Positions 6,468 through 13,122 of a stretch of DNA of 17,613 nucleotides are shown piece by piece (position 1 is the stretch's first letter; each line of letters begins with the position of its first letter). The position numbers and the translations under genes were made by a program. The notes below the pieces were generated by a model, which was not told where the DNA came from, did no database searches, and worked only from the letters and a program-made list of their open reading frames with translations. The DNA comes from an uncultured Clostridia bacterium. Its GTDB lineage: Bacteria > Bacillota > Clostridia > Oscillospirales > Acutalibacteraceae. Location of the stretch: positions 1 to 17,613 of the forward strand of contig CAJFUH010000176.1 of NCBI GenBank assembly GCA_904420155.1. The letters are read 5' to 3'.

Positions 6468-6598
6468 CGGAAAAATAGAAAAACAGAATGTCAAATGATT
6501 ACAAGGTTATGAGGAGGAAAACTTTACGGCCCATTCATAAAATCTGTTCAAAAGGAAAATATATTTTTAAATGATATCAGAAAAAAGGAGAATGTCTG

Positions 6599-8035
6599 GT
6601 GAAATCAATTTGGCGAGCGGGCATCCCGCTCCCCCAGGGGCGGCCTTTGACAGAGGACATCCATACCGACACGGCAGTGATCGGCGGAGGAATGGCGGGA
6701 ATATTAACGGCGAAGCTCCTGCGGGAAAAAGGGGTGGAATCCATTGTGGTAGACGCTGGGCAAGCGGGAGGCGGCGTGACAGGGAATACCACGGGGAAAA
6801 TAACCTCCCAGCACGGTTTGATCTACAGCAAGCTGTTTTCCATAGTTGGAAAAGAAGGGGCTTTGCAATATGCCCGTGCTAATCAGAAAGCCATTGAGAA
6901 ATACCGGGAATGTATCGAAAACGAGCGCATCGACTGCGATTGGGAAGAAGAAAGCGCCTATGTGTATTCCCTCACAAAGACGGAACATTTGGATCGGGAG
7001 TACCGGGCGGCCAAACAATTGGGGATACCCGCCCGTATGACGGAACACCCGCCCATTCCATTTCCCATCAAAGGCGCGGTGGAATTTCCCAAACAGGCCC
7101 AATTCCATCCGCTTAAATTTTTGTCCGCTGCTGCGCGGCAAGTCCCCCTTTACGACCATACCCGGGTAGATCGGATTGAGGGAGGCGAGGTAATCACCGA
7201 AGGCGGGACGATCTACGCAAAAAGGATTGTGATCGCCACCCACTATCCCATCCTGAATACGCCGGGATATTACTTTATGCGGATGTACCAGCAGCGCTCC
7301 TATCTGTTGGCGCTGTCCGGCCTTCCTCCTATTTCGGGGATGTATATAGGAGAAAATGATAGCAACCTTTCCTTACGGCAGTGGGGGGATTTTTTGCTGT
7401 TAGGAGGTTGCGGGCATCGGGTCGGACAGGTGGGAAAAGGGGGATACGAACAGTTGCGCCAACGGGCAAAGCGTTTGTTTCCCCAGGCTAAGGAAGTATT
7501 CTCCTGGGCCTCCCAGGACTGCATGACGTTGGATGGGATCCCTTACATTGGAAAATTTTCCTCCGCTATCCCCAACCTCTATGTGGCCACAGGATTTGGG
7601 AAATGGGGGATGAGCGGCAGTATGGCGGCGGCTATGATCCTTTCCGATCTTATCGCAGGCCGGCCGAACCAGGATGCAGCTGTCTTTTCTCCACAGCGGA
7701 TGCATTGGGGAGCCTCCCTTCCCAATTTGCTGTCAGGGGGTGGGCATACGGTTTCCGGACTGCTCAAACGGTTCCTCTATGTGCCCACCGCCCAGGCGGA
7801 GCAGCTGGAAAAAGGGGAAGGAGCCATTGTGAATTATCAAGGGAAAAAAGCGGGGGTGTATAAGGACGAGGAAGGAAACCTGTATGCGGTATCCGTCCGC
7901 TGTCCGCACTTAGGATGCCAGTTGGAGTGGAATGCCCAGGAGCGTTCCTGGGATTGTCCTTGCCATGGTTCCCGGTTTGATTACCGGGGCAAGAGGCTGG
8001 ATACCCCTGCTAGCTCTGATTGCCAAAGACGATAA
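6599..8035 (+). CDS. FAD-dependent oxidoreductase fused to a Rieske [2Fe-2S] domain (YhfW-like)
   Basis: This is a 478-residue protein starting at GTG 6599 behind AAAAAAGGAG (6581-6590). The N-terminal DAO-type flavoprotein domain opens with the dinucleotide-binding motif IGGGMAG (28-34). NTTGKITSQHG follows near residues 62-72, and a late GFGKWGMSGS block matches the FAD-contacting C-terminal part of the fold. The C-terminal Rieske domain has Cys435-x-His437 and Cys453-x2-His456 as cluster ligands, with Cys440 and Cys455 placed to form the usual supporting disulfide. The layout matches the YhfW group of Bacillota, whose substrate is unknown. The protein ends 22 residues after the second ligand pair, so the last Rieske strands are short, but no frame change was found. 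The gene converges on the YhgE/Pip gene. Confidence 0.92.
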   Translation: MKSIWRAGIPLPQGRPLTEDIHTDTAVIGGGMAGILTAKLLREKGVESIVVDAGQAGGGVTGNTTGKITSQHGLIYSKLFSIVGKEGALQYARANQKAIEKYRECIENERIDCDWEEESAYVYSLTKTEHLDREYRAAKQLGIPARMTEHPPIPFPIKGAVEFPKQAQFHPLKFLSAAARQVPLYDHTRVDRIEGGEVITEGGTIYAKRIVIATHYPILNTPGYYFMRMYQQRSYLLALSGLPPISGMYIGENDSNLSLRQWGDFLLLGGCGHRVGQVGKGGYEQLRQRAKRLFPQAKEVFSWASQDCMTLDGIPYIGKFSSAIPNLYVATGFGKWGMSGSMAAAMILSDLIAGRPNQDAAVFSPQRMHWGASLPNLLSGGGHTVSGLLKRFLYVPTAQAEQLEKGEGAIVNYQGKKAGVYKDEEGNLYAVSVRCPHLGCQLEWNAQERSWDCPCHGSRFDYRGKRLDTPASSDCQRR

Positions 8036-8090
8036 AAAAAGAGAACCAAAAGGAGCGGGGATATTTCCCACCTCTTCTGGTTCTTTTTTT
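8034..8090. terminator. bidirectional terminator between convergent genes
   Basis: AAAAAAAGAGAACCA (8034-8048) faces TGGTTCTTTTTTT (8078-8090), extended inward by an imperfect purine/pyrimidine stem. The A-run on the left and T-run on the right serve both directions. The TAA of the minus-strand gene (8091-8089) overlaps the T-run. Confidence 0.9.
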
Positions 8091-10251
8091 ACATAATACC
8101 GGTTTCCTCTAGCTGTTCTTCAAAAAAATGATTGAACCGGATCAAAGGCTTTCTCAGAATCACTCCAATCAATAAACTGATGGGCAGATAGGCCGACAAC
8201 TTTAGCAGGTCCATCCAATAGGCGGTTTGATAAATCCCCCCGATAGTTTCCCGCATGGCGTTGATTGCGTGGGTAAAGGGAAGCAGGGGATGAACCGCCT
8301 GGAAAAATTGCGGCATCACTTCAATTGGGTAAGTACCGCCGGCCCCAGCCACTTGAATCACCAGCAGGATCACTGCGATGGCCTTGCCGATATCCCCGAA
8401 GGAAATGGTAAGCGTATAGACAATATTCGTGAAAACCAGGCTGGCAATAAAAGCGCTCAGGAAGAAAAGAGGAATGTTTTCGCATTGGATCCCCAGGAGA
8501 TAAAGGTCGCCCAGGCAGACCACAAGGGTTTGTAAAAGCCCTAGAAACAGGAAAATCAGGTAACGCCCGAAATAAACTTCCGTGGGTGTTAAATCGTGGA
8601 GCCTTTCATCCTCTTTTACATTGCATTTTAGAATAGCTACCAGAACCAGGCCGCCCACCCACAGGCAGAGAATGGTATAAAAAGGGGTCATGGCGGAACC
8701 GTAATTTTCAATATTGTAAAGATTATTGGTCTGGATTTGAACGGGCGAAGACATAAAGCTGGAGGTTACGTCGGGATCATTCCAGATAATTTCCAATAGC
8801 TTATCCCATCGCTCTTCTTCTTCCACAGAATTTAGCCCATCTACCATCCGGGTAATTTTGTCCTGCGTTTTGGTGATAAGGGTATCCACACTGGCCAGCG
8901 CGTCTACCGTGTGCCCCAGGGCGCTTGAGGTACCCTCCAGAGAACGGGTGATCCCGGGCATGGTGTTTCCAAAAGAACTTAGTAATTCAGAAAGGCTGCC
9001 CAAGGATTGATACACGTCCTTGATGGACTGTTCCAGGCTGGGACGGATACCGGTTTTATAGACATTGGAAATATCGGTCAGATCTCCCTGTATCTGGTTG
9101 CATTTTTCAAGGAGCTGGTTTTGTGTTTCCAAGGGGAGGGATCCGGCCTCCTCTATAGTTTTGGCGGCGCCGTCGATGTCGGTGATCAACTGGTTTATGA
9201 CGTCATTCGAGGATTGCAGCCGGGCTACCATCTGCTTGACCCCATCCAGAGGGATGGGCAAAGCGTTGTTGATATCCTCTAGGGCTGTGATGACCTTATT
9301 GTTAAACCCGATTATACGGTATAACCCGTCCTTTGTTTCCCGCATTTGATTGGCAGCCGCCTGGGCATCGGTATGCAGCAGGGCGAAGGCGTCCGTAAGG
9401 GATTGGCTGGCGCTGCTGCCGGTTTCCTTGGCCATTTCCACAATATCTTCCAAAGAAGAAGCAATTTGCGTGGAAGCGGTTTGGGAAGAATCCATGAGCC
9501 CCTTCACATCGTCCACGGAGGTAACCGCATCCTCCCAGGTTTCCGCCTGGGGTACGGTATCCTGGACCGTTTGCAGCACGTCGTCGATAGCCAGGGAAGC
9601 GTTTTCAAAGGCTTGGATAGAGGTGGAAAAGTCTTCTAAGCTGCTGTTGGCCTCATTTAGGGATTGGATCAGCCCATCCAGAGGCTTTTTCTCTGCGTTT
9701 TGTATGGATTGACCGGCGTCGTTGAGCAAATTCCCTACAGCCTCTGTGGCGGTGGCGATAAAGGTTTCATTGATCTGCTGCTGGATCACGCCCACCCCTT
9801 TGTCAGTGATTTTGGGGGCTACCGCGTTTTTCTTTTGATTGACATAATACTGGATGGTGGGCCGCTGGATATCATCAGTCAGGATGCTGGCGATTTTGGT
9901 ACTGAAATCTTCCGGGATGATGACAGCGGCGTAATAAGAGCCGTCTTCTACCCCTTGCAGGGCCTGTTCTTTGCTGACGAACCTCCAGCCGATCTGATTG
10001 TTTTTGGCCAGGTTATCAATCACCATTCCGCCTACGTTTATCTGTACGCCGGCCAGGCTGTAGCCGGAGTCGGTATTGGCCACCGCCACGGAAATTCCCT
10101 GGGTATTGCCGTAAGGATCCCAACAGGCGGCGATATTAAACCAGGCATATAAAGATGGGATCATCACCATGCCGATGGACACAATTAGTGCAAAAGGATT
10201 GTGTATGATCTTGGTCAGATCGCGGAAAAAGATCTGAATGGTATGTTTCAC
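8089..10251 (-). CDS. YhgE/Pip-family membrane protein
   Basis: This is a 720-residue protein. GTG 10251 is chosen because AAAGGAGGA stands seven bases upstream; the longer frame to 10287 has no such site. It has the YhgE/Pip (phage infection protein) layout. There is an N-terminal helix (about residues 18-38) with the hallmark PSLYAWFNI (32-40) and WDPYGNT (44-50). A long extracytoplasmic section of predicted helices and coiled coils follows, rich in Ser, Thr, Gln and Asp. The C-terminal ABC2-like part has about five or six helices, including the stretch after PIEVMPQFFQ. Relatives include a lactococcal phage receptor protein and EsaA/YueB of type VII secretion; no ESX genes are present here, so a transport role is only a guess. 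A TetR regulator gene lies nearby on the same strand. Confidence 0.9.
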   Translation of the reverse strand: MKHTIQIFFRDLTKIIHNPFALIVSIGMVMIPSLYAWFNIAACWDPYGNTQGISVAVANTDSGYSLAGVQINVGGMVIDNLAKNNQIGWRFVSKEQALQGVEDGSYYAAVIIPEDFSTKIASILTDDIQRPTIQYYVNQKKNAVAPKITDKGVGVIQQQINETFIATATEAVGNLLNDAGQSIQNAEKKPLDGLIQSLNEANSSLEDFSTSIQAFENASLAIDDVLQTVQDTVPQAETWEDAVTSVDDVKGLMDSSQTASTQIASSLEDIVEMAKETGSSASQSLTDAFALLHTDAQAAANQMRETKDGLYRIIGFNNKVITALEDINNALPIPLDGVKQMVARLQSSNDVINQLITDIDGAAKTIEEAGSLPLETQNQLLEKCNQIQGDLTDISNVYKTGIRPSLEQSIKDVYQSLGSLSELLSSFGNTMPGITRSLEGTSSALGHTVDALASVDTLITKTQDKITRMVDGLNSVEEEERWDKLLEIIWNDPDVTSSFMSSPVQIQTNNLYNIENYGSAMTPFYTILCLWVGGLVLVAILKCNVKEDERLHDLTPTEVYFGRYLIFLFLGLLQTLVVCLGDLYLLGIQCENIPLFFLSAFIASLVFTNIVYTLTISFGDIGKAIAVILLVIQVAGAGGTYPIEVMPQFFQAVHPLLPFTHAINAMRETIGGIYQTAYWMDLLKLSAYLPISLLIGVILRKPLIRFNHFFEEQLEETGIM

Positions 10252-10303
10252 AAAGCTTCCTCCTTTGCTAAACGGAAGTAAATACAAGATTTAAACGGGA
10301 TTC

Positions 10304-10333
10304 AGTATAGCATGAGGAAGAAAACCACGTCAT
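10304..10333 (-). promoter_or_regulatory. candidate promoter of the YhgE/Pip gene
   Basis: On the minus strand ATGACG (10333-10328) and TATACT (10309-10304) are 18 bases apart, and TGC just before the -10 gives an extended -10 element. The leader to the GTG start would be about 45 bases. Confidence 0.55.
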
Positions 10334-10350
10334 TAGACGAAGGGATACGG

Positions 10351-10369
10351 ATGTAAAAAAAATATACAT
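10351..10369. promoter_or_regulatory. weak dyad upstream of the YhgE promoter
   Basis: ATGTA (10351-10355) and TACAT (10365-10369) flank nine A/T bases, about 18 bases upstream of the -35 box. It is a possible regulator site, but short arms in AT-rich DNA arise easily by chance. Confidence 0.25.
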
Positions 10370-10568
10370 TCCACTATATTTGTCCGGGAATGCGACAGAG
10401 GGAGGTTTTTGTCTATAGGCAAAAAAACCAAATTAATTAAGATAAAATAAATAAGGATTTTTATAATTTATATTTAATAAAAACATAATAAAACAGCTTT
10501 TTCTATACAGGAATTTCCCTTTTGAAAGAATCTTAAGAAAAAATTGTTGAGAAAGAGGGGGGAATAGG
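10370..10568. other. AT-rich intergenic stretch before the 82-residue gene
   Basis: Together with 10252-10369 this forms a gap of more than 300 bases without a gene. The 10401-10500 part is extremely A/T-rich compared with its neighbours, with several TATAAT-like words (for example 10461-10466) but no well-spaced -35 partner that could be chosen. It presumably holds the promoter of the small + strand gene. Confidence 0.4.
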
Positions 10569-10817
10569 ATGCTGACATTGGAAAATAAATTGAAAAAAGT
10601 CGCTGTTTGCGCGGCAGTGGACATCACCCTGCGGGGAAAAGAACGGTCTCCGGAACGATGCGCCCGGAACCTGGCGGAATTGGGGGAATCGGTAGCCGGT
10701 GCTATGAAAAAGGAACAAAAGGAGAAAGCTTATCGGCAGCTTTTAGAGGCTTGCCGCAACGCCAGCTTTCTGGAATGCCGGTCTTTGTTTTCTGCATTAT
10801 TTTTAGAGCATAGGTAA
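10569..10817 (+). CDS. unrecognised 82-residue protein
   Basis: ATG 10569 follows a purine-rich site (AGAGGGGGG, 10554-10562), and the frame has codon use like the neighbours. The product is predicted to be largely helical, basic in its first half (KLKK, RGKERSPERCARN), and to contain four Cys (residues 14, 32, 62 and 70). It has no signal peptide, membrane helix or recognised motif. It lies on the opposite strand between the YhgE/Pip and TetR genes and is not part of their transcript. The ribosome site and compositional contrast with the AT-rich stretch before it argue for a real gene. No function can be named. Confidence 0.6.
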   Translation: MLTLENKLKKVAVCAAVDITLRGKERSPERCARNLAELGESVAGAMKKEQKEKAYRQLLEACRNASFLECRSLFSALFLEHR

Positions 10818-10889
10818 AATGATTTTTTCCCTTTTGGCTGTTCTAAAGAGGGTTTCCGTGATACCACACAGATAGATGGATGGCGTTAG

Positions 10890-10923
10890 AAAAATTATTT
10901 AAAGGGAGAGCTCCTTTAAATAA
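10890..10923 (-). terminator. terminator of the TetR gene, overlapping its stop codon
   Basis: Read on the minus strand, TTATTTAAAGG (10923-10913) and CCTTTAAATAA (10905-10895) form a perfect 11-bp stem with a 7-base loop, followed by TTTTT (10894-10890). The TAA stop (10901-10899) lies inside the descending arm. Confidence 0.75.
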
Positions 10924-11471
10924 CGCTGTACGGCCACCTTTTTGCTGTCTTCCAGCAGGTTTCTCAGGCGGGCGGTGACAAACTCCGGGCTTTCTTTCAT
11001 TCCATTTTTGGCCCAGCTGACAATTACGCCCACAATCCCGAAAGAGAAAAAATCTGCGATAAATTGCCGGTCTTCAAATTCAATATGGGTTTTCTCTGAA
11101 ATACGGTCAATAATATTAGAAAAAAGCTCCTTTGCTACGCAAAGCAAATAATTCTCAAATTCATACTGGCAGTTTTCCCGTAAGGCGTTGCCATAGAAAT
11201 AAGAATCGGTTTTCATCAAAGTCAATAGATCCAGGATCTTACGGTCCCAGGTCTCAAAAGAGAGATCCTCGGTCAAGGGGATGATCGCTTCATGATAGTA
11301 AATCCAATTGATCAATTCGTATTTATCCTGAAAATGGTAATAGAAGGTTTGCCGATTTAATCCGCAGCTTTTGGTGATATCTGTAATAGTGATTTTGTCA
11401 AAGCTCTTATGGCGCATCAATTCTTTGAATCCCTGCGCAATAGCCCGTTTGGTAATGATAGAATCTGACAT
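10899..11471 (-). CDS. TetR/AcrR-family regulator (DhaS-like)
   Basis: This is a 190-residue regulator. ATG 11471 is chosen for the GAGGGGG site about nine bases upstream; the frame extends to 11519 but crosses the promoter dyads. The N-terminal TetR helix-turn-helix is clear: residues 1-50 include KSFDKITITDITKSCGLNRQ and then TFYYHFQDKYEL, the conserved recognition-helix exit. The C-terminal ligand domain, with YFYGNALREN near residue 97 and FFSFGIVGVIVSWAKNGMKES, resembles the C-terminal domain of DhaS-type regulators. Homologues often stand next to transport or YhgE/Pip genes, so the nearby membrane protein is a natural target (inference). Dyads in its own promoter suggest autoregulation. 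The ligand is unknown. Confidence 0.9.
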   Translation of the reverse strand: MSDSIITKRAIAQGFKELMRHKSFDKITITDITKSCGLNRQTFYYHFQDKYELINWIYYHEAIIPLTEDLSFETWDRKILDLLTLMKTDSYFYGNALRENCQYEFENYLLCVAKELFSNIIDRISEKTHIEFEDRQFIADFFSFGIVGVIVSWAKNGMKESPEFVTARLRNLLEDSKKVAVQRYLKELSL

Positions 11472-11497
11472 ATAGGTACGCCCCCTCTTTTTTGACT

Positions 11498-11516
11498 GCA
11501 TATCCAACCGATATGC
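11498..11516. promoter_or_regulatory. dyad at the TetR transcription start (candidate autoregulatory operator)
   Basis: GCATATC (11498-11504) and GATATGC (11510-11516) form a perfect 7-bp dyad with a 5-base spacer, centred just downstream of the -10 box. A third half-site, CATATC, lies at 11529-11534 on the other side of the -10, so the -10 is bracketed. Confidence 0.6.
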
Positions 11517-11521
11517 CAATG

Positions 11522-11550
11522 ATTATATCATATCCGGGAAACAGCCACAA
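11522..11550 (-). promoter_or_regulatory. promoter of the TetR gene
   Basis: On the minus strand TTGTGG (11550-11545) and TATAAT (11527-11522) are 17 bases apart. Start of transcription is expected near 11515, within the 11498-11516 dyad. Confidence 0.7.
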
Positions 11551-11558
11551 CCAATAGA

Positions 11559-11589
11559 AAAGGATAAAAAGGGTAGATTTTTATCCTTT
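11559..11589. repeat. perfect 12-bp inverted repeat upstream of the TetR promoter
   Basis: AAAGGATAAAAA (11559-11570) and TTTTTATCCTTT (11578-11589) are exact reverse complements around GGGTAGA. It lies nine bases upstream of the TetR -35 box. It could be a regulator site or a weak terminator. Confidence 0.65.
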
Positions 11590-11704
11590 GAAAGGGAACG
11601 GGGGCGGAACTGTCCGCGGTCCTGGTTATTTCAAAAAAGCCTTACGATAGAGGTTCTCTTCCTTATCCCTGGCCGCCATTCTCTCTTTGCAGATTGATCT
11701 CCAG
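11590..11704. other. intergenic stretch with no recognised feature
   Basis: With 11472-11589 and the terminator that follows, this makes up a 306-base gap between the TetR and foldase genes. Apart from a 5-bp GC-rich hairpin (GCGGA/TCCGC, 11604-11617), nothing recognisable was seen. Confidence 0.4.
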
Positions 11705-11763
11705 AATAAAAACAGCTCTCAGCCAGCGGTGGAAGGCGCTGATGAGAGCTGTTTTTATTTTTT
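11705..11763 (-). terminator. terminator after the foldase lipoprotein gene
   Basis: Arms 11705-11721 and 11743-11759 are a perfect 17-bp inverted repeat with an inner CAGCG/CGCTG stem. The A-rich and T-rich ends make it usable in both directions, and it lies just after the foldase stop codon on the minus strand. Confidence 0.9.
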
Positions 11764-11777
11764 GAACTGATACGGCA

Positions 11778-12830
11778 CTAGGACCGCTGGCCTTGCAGTA
11801 CTTTTTCCACGTGTTCGGGTGTGTACTTATTGACGGCGGCGTCATTCATTTGCACGCCTTCAAAGGCTTCCGCGTCCGCCGCCATGGTGGAATCATATTC
11901 CCCGCCCTTCATATAAGCCAGATATTGTGCGCGGGTATCCTCATTCTGCAAGTCGGATACAGAATCGTTGATGTCATATTTGTAAATGACATAGTATGTG
12001 GTACCGGATTTAATGGCCTGGGCCTTTCCGGCTTCCAGATCTTTGAGGGCGGAAATCAGGTCTTCGCTCAGGGAAGAATCGTCAAGGATCTGGGTGCTCT
12101 CCTGATAGGGGGAGGTGTCTAATCCTTCATCATTCTGATAAGTCTGGGCTACTTCTTCCGGGCTTTGGCCCTCGTTGATAGCATTGGCGTATTCTTCAAA
12201 TTTAGCGCCGATCTCTGCGATTTCCTCATCTGATAAATCTACCGCCTGGTTATCTTCATCCGTAGTGGTCAAAGATTTGGTGAAATAACCATAGTGGGTA
12301 TAATTCTCCGTATAATAGTTTGCCAGTTCCTCGTCGCTGACTTCCTTTTCGCCGCCTTTGCCATAAATGGCTTCAAAGATCTTCTGATACATGGCCTGCT
12401 GTTGGACAAAAGCGATGTTGAAGCTCTCTTTGGCGATGCCCAGGTTCTGCATCAACGTGCTGGCCTGCGCCCAGTTGGAATTCAAAGTGGCCTGTTGCTG
12501 GGTAAGCTCTTCATCGGTAAAGCTGAGCCCCAGATCTTTAAATTTCTGTTGGGTAAAGAGGATGCCTTTTACGCTTTCGGCGGCCTGCTCTTTGATCCAA
12601 TCGCTGGTAGGCTGGTCGTTGATCTGCTGTTCCAGGACCGGCGTAGAAGAATCGGATGTCTGGTAATAAGCTTGATAGTAGGCGTTATACACATTATAGA
12701 TATAAACGCCTACCGGAAGCGTAGTATCCCCATATTTCGCCGCCCAGGTGGTGTCTCCGCTGCAGGCGGTGGTAGACAAAAGCATAACCAGGGCCAACAG
12801 CAGTGCTGCTGCTGATTTTAATTTTCTCAT
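11778..12830 (-). CDS. SurA/PrsA-like lipoprotein foldase (peptidyl-prolyl isomerase family)
   Basis: This is a 350-residue protein. ATG 12830 is preferred because it gives a proper signal peptide and follows GGGAGGA. The signal peptide has a basic start, a hydrophobic core (residues 7-18) and ends at TTAC with the likely lipidated Cys23. The mature protein has a SurA-N-like helical region: the stretch after VGVYIYNVYNAYYQAY, then WIKEQAAESVKGILF and the F-T-DEEL helix. A parvulin-like region follows (roughly residues 165-290), with FEEYANAINEGQSPEEVAQTY, a leucine-rich DLISALKDL and YYVIYKYD. The classic parvulin HIL motif is replaced by YFTKSL, so isomerase activity is uncertain and a chaperone role may dominate. 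Position downstream of mfd matches other Clostridia. Confidence 0.8.
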   Translation of the reverse strand: MRKLKSAAALLLALVMLLSTTACSGDTTWAAKYGDTTLPVGVYIYNVYNAYYQAYYQTSDSSTPVLEQQINDQPTSDWIKEQAAESVKGILFTQQKFKDLGLSFTDEELTQQQATLNSNWAQASTLMQNLGIAKESFNIAFVQQQAMYQKIFEAIYGKGGEKEVSDEELANYYTENYTHYGYFTKSLTTTDEDNQAVDLSDEEIAEIGAKFEEYANAINEGQSPEEVAQTYQNDEGLDTSPYQESTQILDDSSLSEDLISALKDLEAGKAQAIKSGTTYYVIYKYDINDSVSDLQNEDTRAQYLAYMKGGEYDSTMAADAEAFEGVQMNDAAVNKYTPEHVEKVLQGQRS

Positions 12831-12887
12831 GTTATTGATAATCCTCCCTTGATTGTTCCCTCTTTGCCCATTCTCCAAGATGAAAAA

Positions 12888-12973
12888 CCGGAGACGACCG
12901 GAAAGGCCGTTTCCCCGTTACCAGGGATACGGCCGGCATATCATACATGGAAAAAGCATCGATACACTCCATG
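12888..12973 (-). promoter_or_regulatory. structured 5' leader of the foldase gene
   Basis: In transcript order the leader holds three stems: CATGGA/TCCATG (12973-12946), GGCCGT/ACGGCC extended by TCCC/GGGA (12934-12905), and CCGG/CCGG (12901-12888) followed by TTTTT (12887-12883). The 3' arm of the second stem can alternatively pair with GGTCGT of the third, as in an attenuator. The last stem is only four pairs, so termination would be weak. Confidence 0.35.
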
Positions 12974-13016
12974 CCTTTCTGTCTTTGCAAAGGGAGAACC
13001 GACATAAACATATCAG

Positions 13017-13045
13017 ATTATACACGTTTTACGCTATTTTGTCTA
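13017..13045 (-). promoter_or_regulatory. promoter of the foldase gene
   Basis: On the minus strand TAGACA (13045-13040) and TATAAT (13022-13017) are exactly 17 bases apart. The start codon is about 180 bases downstream, leaving an unusually long leader. Confidence 0.75.
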
Positions 13046-13095
13046 TAAATTCGTGAAAATGTTTACATTTTGACTGAAATAAATGAGAGGGGAGA

Positions 13096-13119
13096 AAACA
13101 GCTAGCCTTTCAGGCAGCT
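13096..13119 (-). terminator. probable terminator after mfd
   Basis: On the minus strand AGCTGCCT and AGGCTAGCT pair with one bulged base and are followed by GTTTTC, directly after the mfd stop codon. Confidence 0.55.
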
Positions 13120-13122
13120 TAT

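Noticed and set aside
6704..7243. 179-residue minus-strand frame
   Set aside because: It is antisense to the flavoprotein gene, whose frame is fully supported by motifs.
8000..8035. Frameshift truncating the Rieske domain
   Set aside because: The other two frames give no plausible continuation, and the end resembles a short but normal Rieske C-terminus.
9664..10152. 162-residue + strand frame
   Set aside because: It is antisense to the YhgE/Pip gene with no ribosome site or recognisable domain.
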